The translations under genes and the position numbers were made by a program. Shown in pieces: positions 15,641 to 24,346 of a DNA stretch of 40,783 nucleotides (the stretch's first letter is position 1; every line of letters begins with the position of its first letter). The DNA comes from Anaerolineales bacterium (GTDB lineage Bacteria > Chloroflexota > Anaerolineae > Anaerolineales > UBA11579). A model generated the notes under the pieces. It did no database searches and was not told where the DNA came from. It worked only from the letters and a program-made list of their open reading frames with translations. The DNA lies in contig JAFGDK010000005.1 of assembly GCA_016932165.1 (NCBI GenBank), forward strand, positions 1-40,783, given 5' to 3'.

Positions 15641-17011
15641 ATGAAGAAATCACTCACCACCCGGTTGTCAATTTTCCTTCTTATCCTAATTCTGGCAAGT
15701 TTTGCCTGCCAGACCGTGACCAACAGCTTCAGCCGGGTGACCTCCACCTCTAGCCTGGGGCCGGTCTCCACCCAAACAGCTACATCTACTCCTGAAGCTG
15801 TAGAGACCCAACTGCCAGTCCAGATCGATCAGCCCCAACCAACCCCCACCTTGATGGCATTGGACCTCGATTTCCAGATGGAGATTTTCGAGGAGTTGTG
15901 GACAACCGTCAATCAAGAATACCTCTATCCAGACTTCAACGGCGTGGATTGGGATGAGGTGTACCAGCGCTACAAGGCGATAGTCGAATCTGGATTGGAT
16001 ACCGAGACCTTTTACATCACCATGGATGAGATGATCTGGGAATTGAACGACGAGCACTCCGCCTACCTCAATCCGCAAAGGGTGGCTGAAGAAGAAGCCG
16101 AATACGCCGGCAACAACGATTATGTCGGCATCGGCATCTGGGTGCAGTTTGATCCGGATAAGGACCAGGCAGTTGTGCTGCTAACCTTCCCGGGCAGTCC
16201 GGCGGAAGCTGCCGGGGTTAAATCCCATGATGTGATCCTCTCGGTGGAGGGTGTCGGTTTTGACGATGAGGAAGGCGCCGCCCTGGATCTGATGTTGGGC
16301 CAGCCTGGTACACAGGTCACTTTCGTGATCCAGACACCGGGCGAATCGCCCCGCGAGATGACTGTAACACGCGCCCGGATCACCAGTTCGATCCCAGTGC
16401 CCTATGAAGCATTAACAACCCCTGGCGGCAGAAGGGTCGGCTACATTCTGATCCCAACCTTCTCGGACTCTACGATAGATACACAGGTGGGCGAAGCTTT
16501 GGCTGCCCTGACTGCAGACCAACCTCTGGATGGGATCATCCTGGATAACCGGATCAATGGCGGAGGCTGGGAGAATGTGGCTGCCAACACTTTGGGGTAC
16601 TTCACCAGCGGTGTGGTTGGTCATTTCTCCAACCGGGCGGGTTCCGAGCCGTTCAAGGTGCCGCGTAAGAATGTGGGCGGCTCAGCAGATCTGCCGCTGG
16701 TTGTTTTGGTGGGACCCGATACGGTCAGCTTTGGCGAGATCGTCTCCGGTGTGCTCAAGGACCAGGGCCGGGCTGTCGTTATCGGCGAGACCACCCACGG
16801 CAATGTTGAGGTGCTGTGGGGGTACAACTTCAGAGACGGTTCGCTGGCCTGGATCGCACATGACCGCTTCATCCCCGCCAATAACCCCGATGCCGATTGG
16901 GAGCACCACGGCATCAGCGTGGATATTGAAGCTCCCGGTGCCTGGGATGAATTCACCCTGGCGACCGACCCGGCGGTGGAAGCCGCCCTGGGCTATTTCG
17001 ATAGCAACTGA
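15641..17011 (+). CDS. S41-family (tail-specific protease-like) lipoprotein lacking the catalytic lysine
   Basis: The 456-residue protein has a lipoprotein signal (lipobox A-S-F-A-C), a low-complexity Thr/Ser/Pro linker, a PDZ domain (about residues 160-245) and an S41 peptidase core. The probable nucleophile is Ser363 in D-T-V-S-F-G-E. In CtpA-like enzymes the general-base lysine follows 25 residues later in T-F-G-K-G; here that position is Asn388 (T-H-G-N-V-E). The enzyme may therefore be inactive, a binding protein, or use other residues. The preceding gene 19 nt upstream is a cell-wall L,D-transpeptidase. A strong terminator follows immediately. Confidence 0.85.
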   Translation: MKKSLTTRLSIFLLILILASFACQTVTNSFSRVTSTSSLGPVSTQTATSTPEAVETQLPVQIDQPQPTPTLMALDLDFQMEIFEELWTTVNQEYLYPDFNGVDWDEVYQRYKAIVESGLDTETFYITMDEMIWELNDEHSAYLNPQRVAEEEAEYAGNNDYVGIGIWVQFDPDKDQAVVLLTFPGSPAEAAGVKSHDVILSVEGVGFDDEEGAALDLMLGQPGTQVTFVIQTPGESPREMTVTRARITSSIPVPYEALTTPGGRRVGYILIPTFSDSTIDTQVGEALAALTADQPLDGIILDNRINGGGWENVAANTLGYFTSGVVGHFSNRAGSEPFKVPRKNVGGSADLPLVVLVGPDTVSFGEIVSGVLKDQGRAVVIGETTHGNVEVLWGYNFRDGSLAWIAHDRFIPANNPDADWEHHGISVDIEAPGAWDEFTLATDPAVEAALGYFDSN

Positions 17012-17020
17012 TCCTTTCCA

Positions 17021-17054
17021 ACAGGGACGGCGTGAAAGCACCGTCCCTGTTTTG
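17021..17054 (+). terminator. Intrinsic terminator after the S41-like gene
   Basis: ACAGGGACGG (17021-17030) and CCGTCCCTGT (17041-17050) form a perfect 10-bp stem with a 10-nt loop, followed by TTTT. It starts 10 nt after the stop codon and closes the L,D-transpeptidase / S41 unit. Confidence 0.88.
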
Positions 17055-17070
17055 GGTTGCCTGCCAGTCT

Positions 17071-19059
17071 CTAGGGATATGTACAGTACGCCGGCCCCCC
17101 GGTAAGCGGCTGATACCACAGGCAATAGGCAGCTTCACAGGATTGCTGAGTTGTGTAGGAACGCGGATTCTCACATGTCGGGATTGGCGTTGGTCGTTCC
17201 TGGGTGGGCTGAGGTGGGCATTCCGGAACATACACTGTCAGGTCAAAGCAGGTATTCCCAATCTGGATCGGGATACAGCTGTTGGTGATCGGGTCGTAAT
17301 AGGTGAGCCGCGGGCAGGTGATATTGGTCTTCTCAGGGACGCAGCAATCCAGCTCATTATCATACATGTATCCCTCAGGGCAATCTGAAAGCCTGCGCAG
17401 CGGCATACATACCCGGCACCCATCAAAATCTGTCATCGGGAAGGTGCCCGGCGCACAGCGGAAGATTAAATCCCCTTGCTGGCAGTCGTCTGGGGTCGGA
17501 TCCCAATTCGGATCGAACTCCAGCGGTGGATAGGGATTTCCGGGCCAGGATTCAAGGGGCACCAGTAACGCCGGGTTGATCTGGAATGGTTCGGGCTCTT
17601 CACCATCCCCCATTGTTGCTTGCAAAGTCCCAATAAGAGATTGGACACCAGGCGGCAAATCCTCAGGGTTGATCGGTGTGAGCTGTGGAACCGGCACCAG
17701 ACATCTGATGCCTTCCAGGATACAGCCGCAGCCATCTGTATGGTAATATCCCGGATCACACAATCCGGCGATGGGGATCGGCTCCATATCCCCCTCACCG
17801 CCGACCAACGGCATACAAGTTCCATCACCGGCATCATAATATGTTCCGGGCGGGCAGTCCGGGCAGATTGTGATCGTCACATTCGTATCCGGCTGGATCG
17901 GCGGCCCGTAACAGACGATCATGTCTCCAACAGGATTGCAGGTGACCGGCCCATCCGGGCTAGAAAATTCAAACTGGCTCAGGTCGGTACCACTTGGAGA
18001 TGAAAGTACCACCCCAGCAGACTTTGTTCCCCGCCGCCACTCGCAATAACCCTCACCGGTGATCACCGGTTGACCAGGATCTCGTTCCGCAGGCGGCAGC
18101 TCACTGACGCTGGGAGGCAGCTGGCATAGATTTGGCGGCACATCCTCACCACAGCTCCATGCACAGCGGAAACCCAGGTCTGGTTGGGCTTCATCCGGTC
18201 TGAACGAATCACGCAGATAGGAAAACACGCCCTCATTGGAGGAATTGTATCCGCCCCCACGCCACACCCGCAGTTCACCGGTATCTGGGCCAGGCGGGTT
18301 GGCAGACGGCGAGTTCTGGTAATAATCTGCCCCATACCAGTCATGGACCCACTCATTCACATTCCCGGCCATATCCAGCATCTCAAACCGGCTGATCCCC
18401 TTGGTCAGGTACCCGGCAATCACTGGCTGCGGATCTTCCGGGTCCAGACAGCCAAGATAGTTGGCGTATTCGCAGTCCGGCTCATCTATCCCCCATGGAA
18501 AGGGATCACTGTCCACCCCGCGGGCGGCCAGCTCCCACTCCGCCTCTGTCGGCAGACGCGTCCCGATCCACTCGCAGTAGGCATCCGCCTGCTCCCAGGT
18601 GACCCCCACCACCGGATTGTCCAGCCGGTCAGCCAGCGCAAACCAATAGGGCACGTCCGGATACTGCTGCGGCGGGTCACAAATTCCGGCAGCCACACAA
18701 TTAGAATACTGCCGGTTGGTAACCTCCGTTTCGTGCATCCAGAAAGCTCCCAGACTGATTGGGTGAGAAGGCTCGAAGTCAAACTCTCCCGCCAGCAGAT
18801 CAAACCCCATCTGGTAGCTGCTTTGGGGTATGAAGATGAAAGTGCTCAGGTCAAACCAGGTGACCCGGGTTCCCCCAGGTAAATCACAATAGTCCACCGA
18901 AACATCTTCAGCTTCTTCAGCTTTTTCATCCCCTTGACCGCCATTTTGAGCATCCTGGTCAGGTGGTTCCGATCCTCCACCCCCTTCCACGGGGAATGTG
19001 CAGGATGTACCGAAAAAAATTAACAACAGACAACAAACTAGTAACAACATTTTCCTCAT
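17071..19059 (-). CDS. Large lipoprotein with SUMF1/FGE-type domain and Cys-rich C-terminal half
   Basis: The 662-residue protein has a lipoprotein signal (lipobox F-G-T-S-C, Cys20), an acidic linker and a formylglycine-generating-enzyme/SUMF1 domain at roughly residues 70-295. Hallmarks are E-V-T-N-R-Q-Y, V-T-W-E-Q-A-D-A-Y-C, R-L-P-T-E-A-E-W-E, D-M-A-G-N-V-N-E-W-V, R-G-G and L-G-F-R-C. The remaining ~360 residues are rich in Cys, Pro and Gly with repeated C-P-P-G-T/Y-Y-D-like motifs, suggesting small disulfide-bonded modules. SUMF1-like lectin-type domains are often binding modules rather than true sulfatase-activating enzymes, and no sulfatase is nearby. It is convergent with the S41 gene. 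A GGAGG precedes the ATG. Confidence 0.85.
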   Translation of the reverse strand: MRKMLLLVCCLLLIFFGTSCTFPVEGGGGSEPPDQDAQNGGQGDEKAEEAEDVSVDYCDLPGGTRVTWFDLSTFIFIPQSSYQMGFDLLAGEFDFEPSHPISLGAFWMHETEVTNRQYSNCVAAGICDPPQQYPDVPYWFALADRLDNPVVGVTWEQADAYCEWIGTRLPTEAEWELAARGVDSDPFPWGIDEPDCEYANYLGCLDPEDPQPVIAGYLTKGISRFEMLDMAGNVNEWVHDWYGADYYQNSPSANPPGPDTGELRVWRGGGYNSSNEGVFSYLRDSFRPDEAQPDLGFRCAWSCGEDVPPNLCQLPPSVSELPPAERDPGQPVITGEGYCEWRRGTKSAGVVLSSPSGTDLSQFEFSSPDGPVTCNPVGDMIVCYGPPIQPDTNVTITICPDCPPGTYYDAGDGTCMPLVGGEGDMEPIPIAGLCDPGYYHTDGCGCILEGIRCLVPVPQLTPINPEDLPPGVQSLIGTLQATMGDGEEPEPFQINPALLVPLESWPGNPYPPLEFDPNWDPTPDDCQQGDLIFRCAPGTFPMTDFDGCRVCMPLRRLSDCPEGYMYDNELDCCVPEKTNITCPRLTYYDPITNSCIPIQIGNTCFDLTVYVPECPPQPTQERPTPIPTCENPRSYTTQQSCEAAYCLWYQPLTGGPAYCTYP

Positions 19060-19144
19060 TTTTATTTCCTCCTTTGCTATGTATCTATTTTATGGGGAAA
19101 TAAGATCAAATACAATCACCAATCAGTGAGTCTTATCATAAGGG

Positions 19145-19150
19145 TATAAT
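19145..19150 (+). promoter_or_regulatory. -10 element for the hydroxyacid dehydrogenase gene
   Basis: GGGTATAAT at 19142-19150 lies about 44 nt before the preferred ATG at 19194. It shares the G-rich left side of the other TATAAT boxes in the window; no clear -35 is seen. Confidence 0.55.
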
Positions 19151-19193
19151 TGGCCTGGTCATCAAATCTATGTCCTCACAGAAGGAAACAGAA

Positions 19194-20165
19194 ATGAGCA
19201 AGCCGATTGTGTTTGTGACCCGTATGCTGCCACAACCAGCCTTATCCCGCCTGTTAGAGGCTGTGGATGCCGAGGTCTGGCCGGCAGAACTCCCCCCCGA
19301 TCCGGATACCCTGCGATTGAAAACGGCCGGACGGGATGGCCTGCTTTGCCTGCTGACTGACCGGATTGACGACAGTTTGATGGAGGCAGCCGGCTTGCAA
19401 TTGCGCGTGATCTCCAACTGTGCGGTGGGGGTGGATAACGTTGATCTGGCCGCGGCTACCCGGCGCGGCATCCCGGTGGGGAATACCCCCGGCATCCTGA
19501 CCGAAACAACTGCTGATTTTGCTTTCGCCCTGCTGATGGCAGCCGCCCGTCGTGTGGTCGAGGCGGATGCCTACGTGCGGGACGGGAAATGGCACACCTG
19601 GGGGCTGACCACCCTGCTTGGACAGGATGTATACGGCGCCACCTTGGGGATCATTGGATTCGGGCGCATTGGCCAGGCTGTGGCCCGCCGTGCGGCCGGG
19701 TTTGGGATGCGCGTGTTGGTTTACAGCCCCAGTACCACCCAGGAAGACAACACCATCACCCAGACGGATTTGCACACCCTGCTGGCAGAGTCTGATTTTA
19801 TCAGCCTGCACATCCCCCTCAACAAACACACCCATCACCTGATCGGGCCGGATGAATTTTCCCGGATGAAGCCCGGCACAATCCTGATCAACACTGCCCG
19901 AGGTCCGGTGGTGGACCCTGAAGCGCTCTACACCGCACTAAAAACCGGCCAGATTGCCCGCGCCGCGCTGGATGTGACTGCCCCAGAACCACTCCCGGCT
20001 GACCATCCGCTGCTCACTTTGGACAATTTGATCATCGCCCCGCATATTGCCAGCGCCAGCCAGGCCACCAGAGGCAAGATGGCAGAGATGGCCGTTGATA
20101 ACCTGCTGGCTGGCCTGGCGGGGGAACGTCTGCCCTATTGCGCCAATCCGGCTGTGTACCACTGA
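19194..20165 (+). CDS. D-isomer-specific 2-hydroxyacid dehydrogenase (glyoxylate/hydroxypyruvate reductase type)
   Basis: The protein, about 323 residues, has the split catalytic and Rossmann domains of this family. The nucleotide motif G-F-G-R-I-G-Q-A is followed by catalytic Arg in [10 protein letters not shown], Glu in A-P-E-P-L and His in A-P-H-I-A-S-A. It most resembles glyoxylate or hydroxypyruvate reductases, which reduce the 2-keto acid with NAD(P)H; phosphoglycerate dehydrogenase is less likely because there is no C-terminal regulatory domain. The ATG at 19194 is chosen over 19170 because AGAAGGAA precedes it and the protein then begins with the first beta strand. Confidence 0.9.
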   Translation: MSKPIVFVTRMLPQPALSRLLEAVDAEVWPAELPPDPDTLRLKTAGRDGLLCLLTDRIDDSLMEAAGLQLRVISNCAVGVDNVDLAAATRRGIPVGNTPGILTETTADFAFALLMAAARRVVEADAYVRDGKWHTWGLTTLLGQDVYGATLGIIGFGRIGQAVARRAAGFGMRVLVYSPSTTQEDNTITQTDLHTLLAESDFISLHIPLNKHTHHLIGPDEFSRMKPGTILINTARGPVVDPEALYTALKTGQIARAALDVTAPEPLPADHPLLTLDNLIIAPHIASASQATRGKMAEMAVDNLLAGLAGERLPYCANPAVYH

Positions 20166-20269
20166 AGGGGGATTCTCCCAAGAAAACCTTCAAATAATCA
20201 CACCATCTTCACAAATTATTCATAACTTGCCGCTATCCTTTAGGTCAATAAAATCCTAAGGAGTTAGCA

Positions 20270-21151
20270 ATGGTTAAAAAAATTATTATTGGTATCCTTG
20301 CCCTGACGGTAATCACCTCGACAGCTGCGGCGGTAGCTTACAATGTTGGGAAAAGTCAAGCCGCACCCCTGATTGCTGAGGAACCTTACATTGCAGAAGA
20401 TATCCCGGCCAGCAATCCGGTGAGGGATAACAATATCCCACATGAGGCCAGCCCTCTGGTTGAAGCTGAGGGGATTATGGGTGAACCCTTCACAGCACTG
20501 GCACAAATTCGTGGATTTGATACCACCGGTATGAATGTTGTCTTCGAAACAGGAGAAACTGCTTATATCGAACTGGGTCCTGAAGAATACTGGCGCTCGC
20601 AGAGCGTAGAACTTCGCGAGACTGACATTGTGACCATTGAGGGGTATGCCAACGAAGAGATGTACCATGCAGTCAGCGTGACCACTGCCGATGGCGAACA
20701 AATCGTCCTGCGCTCCGAGAGCGGTCAGCCCTTGTGGAGTGGAAACGACGGTCAAAGCCCTGGCGGTGGCAGCCAGGATGGTACCCATACGTCTGGTAGT
20801 CAAGGCGGGCAAAACAGCATCCAGATCCCGGCAGAAGATTGGGTCACTTACACTGGCACGCTTTCAGCAATCGCCAACGGTAGAATGACGATCAGGTTAG
20901 AGGACGGCACCTCGATCAGCTTTAGGACCGGGCAGCCGCGCTTCTTCCGCAGCCAGGGAGTGGAATTCTCCATCGGCGATCAGGTTGAAGTCGTGGGTTT
21001 CTACAATAACGGCTCCTTCAGCGCCGGCGATGTCGTTCAACTCAGCACCGGCATCCGGGTGATGCTGCTTGATCCCAACGGCAGGCCGCTGTGGGCCGGA
21101 CCGGGCAACAGCACCGGCAGTCCGCTCCCTACTTCAATTCCTGCCCCCTGA
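20270..21151 (+). CDS. Secreted or membrane-anchored protein with two tandem OB-like repeats
   Basis: The 293-residue protein has an N-terminal signal or anchor (K-K-I-I-I-G-I-L-A-L-T-V-I) and two similar beta-rich repeats, at roughly residues 70-150 and 190-285. Each has a pattern like G-x-I/L-x-x-I...G followed by D-x-V/T-I-x-G-Y/F and each closes with near-identical text, G-Q-P-L-W-S-G and G-R-P-L-W-A-G. A Gly/Ser/Gln-rich linker joins them. The pattern resembles DUF5666-type OB folds. It sits just upstream of the cytochrome bc genes, 43 nt from the cytochrome b start, so a role near the respiratory complex is possible. An AAGGAG Shine-Dalgarno precedes the ATG. Confidence 0.72.
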   Translation: MVKKIIIGILALTVITSTAAAVAYNVGKSQAAPLIAEEPYIAEDIPASNPVRDNNIPHEASPLVEAEGIMGEPFTALAQIRGFDTTGMNVVFETGETAYIELGPEEYWRSQSVELRETDIVTIEGYANEEMYHAVSVTTADGEQIVLRSESGQPLWSGNDGQSPGGGSQDGTHTSGSQGGQNSIQIPAEDWVTYTGTLSAIANGRMTIRLEDGTSISFRTGQPRFFRSQGVEFSIGDQVEVVGFYNNGSFSAGDVVQLSTGIRVMLLDPNGRPLWAGPGNSTGSPLPTSIPAP

Positions 21152-21194
21152 TCTAAGTTCACGGACCCAAAACAGATCTATCCGGAGAAGACCA

Positions 21195-22574
21195 ATGTCT
21201 GAAACACAAGGCGAGAGCTCTAAATCCCTGGTTGAGCAGGTAAAAACATCCATTCAGCGCATGCCCCTATTTCCTGCGGGTGAGCGCGACCGGCTGCGGG
21301 CTACAGTCAGTAACTTGATCCTGCACATCCACCCGCCTAAAGTGGAACAGCGGGCACTGCGTTTCAGCTATACTTTTGGTCTGGGAGGCCTGCTGATCGT
21401 GCTGGCTACTGTACTGGCGATTACTGGCGTGCTGCTCTTATTTATCTATACCCCCTCGCCAGAGGCTGCTTACGATAGCATGATTGCCCTGCAAACCGAA
21501 ATCCGCTTTGGCAATCTGATCCGCAACCTGCATCACTGGTCTGGAAATGCAATGGTTGTGGTAGGCGTGCTGCACCTGTTGCGAGTGTTCTTCACCAGCG
21601 CCTATGCCCCGCCGCGTGAATTTAATTGGATTATGGGTGTCTCGATGATGTTGTTGATCATTGCCGCAAATTTTACCGGTTACCTGCTCCCCTGGGACCA
21701 GCTGGCTTATTGGGCGATCACCGTCGGCACCAGCCTGTTGAACTATATCCCGCTGATTGGCGAACCTGTCACGCGCTTGCTGCTGGGCGGGCCAGAGGTG
21801 GGTGCCGCCACACTTACAAATTTCTACGGCTTGCACATTGCCGTCATCCCGCTGACAATCTTCGGGATTGCCTCTTTCCATATCTGGCGGGTGCGTAAGG
21901 ATACATTTTCGGTCCCGCGCAATCTCAACGAAGATCCTGTCTCGCGGAAAGACCGGGTGACCACCATCCCCCACCTGGTTAATATTGAGTTTGTCTTTGC
22001 CCTGGTGATGCTGGCGCTGCTGATTGGTTGGGCGGTTTTTGTCAATGCACCCCTGGAAGAAGCTGCCAATCCAGCCCACAGCCCGAATCCGGCCAAGGCT
22101 GCCTGGTATTTTATGGGCTTTCAGGAACTGCTGCTGCACTTCCACCCGGTATTCGGCGCCATCTTCATCCCCGGTCTGGGTTTGGCCGGCTTGTTTGCCC
22201 TGCCCTACCTGGAGCGAGACCAAGATGTTGTCGGCATCTGGTTCCAGTCAACTGCCGGGCGGCTGCTGACAATCTTCAACGCCCTGGCGGGTATTGGGGT
22301 TACGATCCTGCTCGTCCTGCTGGATGAATACTGGCTGGACCTGCCAGGCTGGCTTCCCTTCCTGCCCAGCAGCATCAGCAACGGGTGGGTGCCGACTGCA
22401 GCCATCCTGCTGGCATTGATCCTGTATGCAGACTTCCTCAAAACACTTAAGTTTAAGAAAACAGAAATCTATCAGGCCATCTTCACCTATCTGTTCTTTG
22501 CCTTTGTCACCCTCACGGTGATCGGCATCTTCTTCAGGGGCGAGGGTATGGCTCTGGTTCTACCGTGGAATTGA
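21195..22574 (+). CDS. Cytochrome b subunit of a bc-type quinol oxidoreductase
   Basis: The product, about 459 residues, is a single-chain cytochrome b with N- and C-terminal parts fused. Heme-ligand histidines are visible in H-H-W-S-G and G-V-L-H-L-L-R (helix B) and in G-L-H-I-A-V-I and S-F-H-I-W-R (helix D). The Qo-site region has A-W-Y-F in place of the usual P-E-W-Y, in K-A-A-W-Y-F-M-G-F-Q-E. It would oxidise quinol and pass electrons to the Rieske protein encoded next. The frame is open from 21069, but ATG 21195 is preceded by CGGAGAAG and gives a normal N-terminus. Its end is 2 nt from the Rieske ATG. Confidence 0.93.
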   Translation: MSETQGESSKSLVEQVKTSIQRMPLFPAGERDRLRATVSNLILHIHPPKVEQRALRFSYTFGLGGLLIVLATVLAITGVLLLFIYTPSPEAAYDSMIALQTEIRFGNLIRNLHHWSGNAMVVVGVLHLLRVFFTSAYAPPREFNWIMGVSMMLLIIAANFTGYLLPWDQLAYWAITVGTSLLNYIPLIGEPVTRLLLGGPEVGAATLTNFYGLHIAVIPLTIFGIASFHIWRVRKDTFSVPRNLNEDPVSRKDRVTTIPHLVNIEFVFALVMLALLIGWAVFVNAPLEEAANPAHSPNPAKAAWYFMGFQELLLHFHPVFGAIFIPGLGLAGLFALPYLERDQDVVGIWFQSTAGRLLTIFNALAGIGVTILLVLLDEYWLDLPGWLPFLPSSISNGWVPTAAILLALILYADFLKTLKFKKTEIYQAIFTYLFFAFVTLTVIGIFFRGEGMALVLPWN

Positions 22575-22576
22575 TC

Positions 22577-23065
22577 ATGACACAAGAACAAGAAAAAACA
22601 CTCAATCGACGCGACGCGCTAAAAGTGCTCTGGACAGCCGCAGGTGCTTTGGCAGTTGGTGAGCTCGCCTTTGTTGGTTACAAATTCCTCTCGCCGCGAA
22701 AAACGGATGGCGAGTTTGGCGGTATCTTCAATCTGGGACAAATCACAGATTACCCTAACGGCAGTGTCACCCCAATAGAAGCTGGCCGGTTTTATCTCGT
22801 CCGGTTGGAAGATGGCGGCCTGCTGGCCTTGTATCGCAAATGCACCCACCTTGGATGTGCTGTTCCCTATGAGCCAACCTTGGGCCAATTCGTCTGTCCC
22901 TGTCACGGCTCTGCCTTTGATCTGGATGGTGATGTGCAGAATGCCCCCGCCCCGCGTGCATTGGATTTGTTTGAACTCACCATTCAGGATGGAAATATTC
23001 TGGTGAATACAGGCAAGGTGATTGAAAGACAACAAACCAGCCCGGCAAATATTGTGAATATTTAG
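22577..23065 (+). CDS. Rieske [2Fe-2S] protein of the bc complex
   Basis: The product, about 163 residues, has an N-terminal twin-arginine-like signal anchor (N-R-R-D-A-L-K-V-L-W), one membrane helix and the Rieske domain. The cluster ligands are in C-T-H-L-G-C (Cys89, His91) and C-P-C-H-G-S (Cys107, His110), with the disulfide cysteines at 94 and 109. It accepts electrons from quinol at the cytochrome b Qo site and passes them to cytochrome c. A GTG at 22565 would also work but overlaps cytochrome b; the ATG 2 nt after its stop is preferred. The triheme cytochrome c gene follows after 9 nt. Confidence 0.93.
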   Translation: MTQEQEKTLNRRDALKVLWTAAGALAVGELAFVGYKFLSPRKTDGEFGGIFNLGQITDYPNGSVTPIEAGRFYLVRLEDGGLLALYRKCTHLGCAVPYEPTLGQFVCPCHGSAFDLDGDVQNAPAPRALDLFELTIQDGNILVNTGKVIERQQTSPANIVNI

Positions 23066-23074
23066 GAGTTTGCG

Positions 23075-24133
23075 ATGACACTGTCTATGAAAATCACAGG
23101 CTTTGTTGCCACCCTGGTTATCTTGATCATCATTCCTGTTTATTTCCTGCAGGAATCTGGCAACCAGGCTGCTATCCAGCAGGCGTATATAGACAGGTCG
23201 GTGGAAAATGCCACCGATTTATACGCAGAAAATTGTGTCGTTTGTCACGGGGCATCTGGAGAAGGCATTTCCACCATCCCGGCTCTGGATACCGAAGCAC
23301 TGCGCACAATGCCGGAAGAAACGTTGTATAAAATCATCTCGCGCGGCGTGGATGGTACCCAGATGGCTGCCTGGGATCTGGAAGAAGGCGGAATCCTCAC
23401 CCGGGCCCAGATCCAGGAACTCACCACACTGATTCTCAACCCCAGTTGGAAACAAGTTGAATTGCGGGTCGCAGACCTGGGGCTGACCCCGCCGACACCA
23501 GCCGAGATGGAAGTGACCAATGAAATGGTTAGCGCCCTGCAAACTCTGGAAGGCAGCGAAGATCTGATCCTCGGCCTGACTGTATACGCTGAGAACTGCG
23601 CCGCCTGCCATGCCGCCAACGGCGAGGGCACCTCGATTGCCCCTGCGCTCAACACCGAAGAAGTGCGCCAAAAGGCATTGGACGATCTGATCGCAATTGT
23701 CCAGAATGGCGTCTCAGGCACTCTGATGGCCTCATGGAAAGATATCCTCACCCCAGAGAAAATTGATGCCTCGCTGACATTTATTCTCCGGTGGCCAGAG
23801 ATAGAAAATTCAGGAGTCGAATTTCCTGAAATCGAAGTGCCGGTATTTGAATCCACTCCGGAGATGATCGCTGCCGGGGACCGGTTATTCCATATCGCCT
23901 GCAAATCCTGCCACGGCACAGATGCTTACGGCACCCCGATGGCTCCCTCACTCAACAATCCCACCTTTTTAGGCGAGACTCCTGACGCAGCCATCTACCA
24001 GATCATCGCCGGGGGTGTGCCGGATACGCTGATGCCCGCCTGGGGAGCGCGTCTCTCCGAGCAAGATCTAAACTCGCTGGTGGCTTTCATCCGCAGCCTG
24101 GAAGAAAACACCCAACCTATACTGCAGCCGTAG
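23075..24133 (+). CDS. Membrane-anchored triheme cytochrome c of the bc complex
   Basis: The 352-residue protein has an uncleaved N-terminal anchor (A-T-L-V-I-L-I-I-I-P-V-Y-F) and three cytochrome c modules, each with one CxxCH site: C54-V-V-C-H58, C175-A-A-C-H179 and C276-K-S-C-H280. Each has a later Met likely to be the sixth ligand (T-Q-M-A-A-W, T-L-M-A-S-W, T-L-M-P-A-W). The modules resemble one another, suggesting internal triplication. It replaces the monoheme c1 or f of classical complexes and probably hands electrons to an external acceptor or terminal oxidase. A TAGGAG site precedes the ATG. It is the last gene of the bc operon. Confidence 0.93.
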   Translation: MTLSMKITGFVATLVILIIIPVYFLQESGNQAAIQQAYIDRSVENATDLYAENCVVCHGASGEGISTIPALDTEALRTMPEETLYKIISRGVDGTQMAAWDLEEGGILTRAQIQELTTLILNPSWKQVELRVADLGLTPPTPAEMEVTNEMVSALQTLEGSEDLILGLTVYAENCAACHAANGEGTSIAPALNTEEVRQKALDDLIAIVQNGVSGTLMASWKDILTPEKIDASLTFILRWPEIENSGVEFPEIEVPVFESTPEMIAAGDRLFHIACKSCHGTDAYGTPMAPSLNNPTFLGETPDAAIYQIIAGGVPDTLMPAWGARLSEQDLNSLVAFIRSLEENTQPILQP

Positions 24134-24211
24134 CTAGCTGAAGGATCATTTCCATCCACTCTCAGCCTGCCATCGCAGGTTGGGAAATTCGAATCTTCGT
24201 CTCGATTGTTG

Positions 24212-24245
24212 AAGTCCGCCTGTGGGCGGACTTTGCGCATTTTTG
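24212..24245 (+). terminator. Probable terminator after the bc operon
   Basis: AAGTCCGCC (24212-24220) and GGCGGACTT (24225-24233) form a 9-bp stem with a 4-nt loop. A TTTTT run follows after a short interruption (24240-24244). A smaller hairpin (CCTGC/GCAGG) lies just upstream at about 24166-24179. Confidence 0.65.
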
Positions 24246-24313
24246 CCCAAAGATTAGGTTTGGAGTGTGTCATGTTTTTTTTGCAACCCAACTCAGGTAT
24301 TTTCGTATTTGGG

Positions 24314-24319
24314 TATAAT
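24314..24319 (+). promoter_or_regulatory. -10 element for the 24347 membrane-protein gene
   Basis: GGGTATAAT lies 27 nt before the ATG at 24347, leaving a short leader that carries a strong AGGAGG ribosome-binding site. Confidence 0.55.
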
Positions 24320-24346
24320 CAAACAAATCAATTCAGGAGGAACGAA

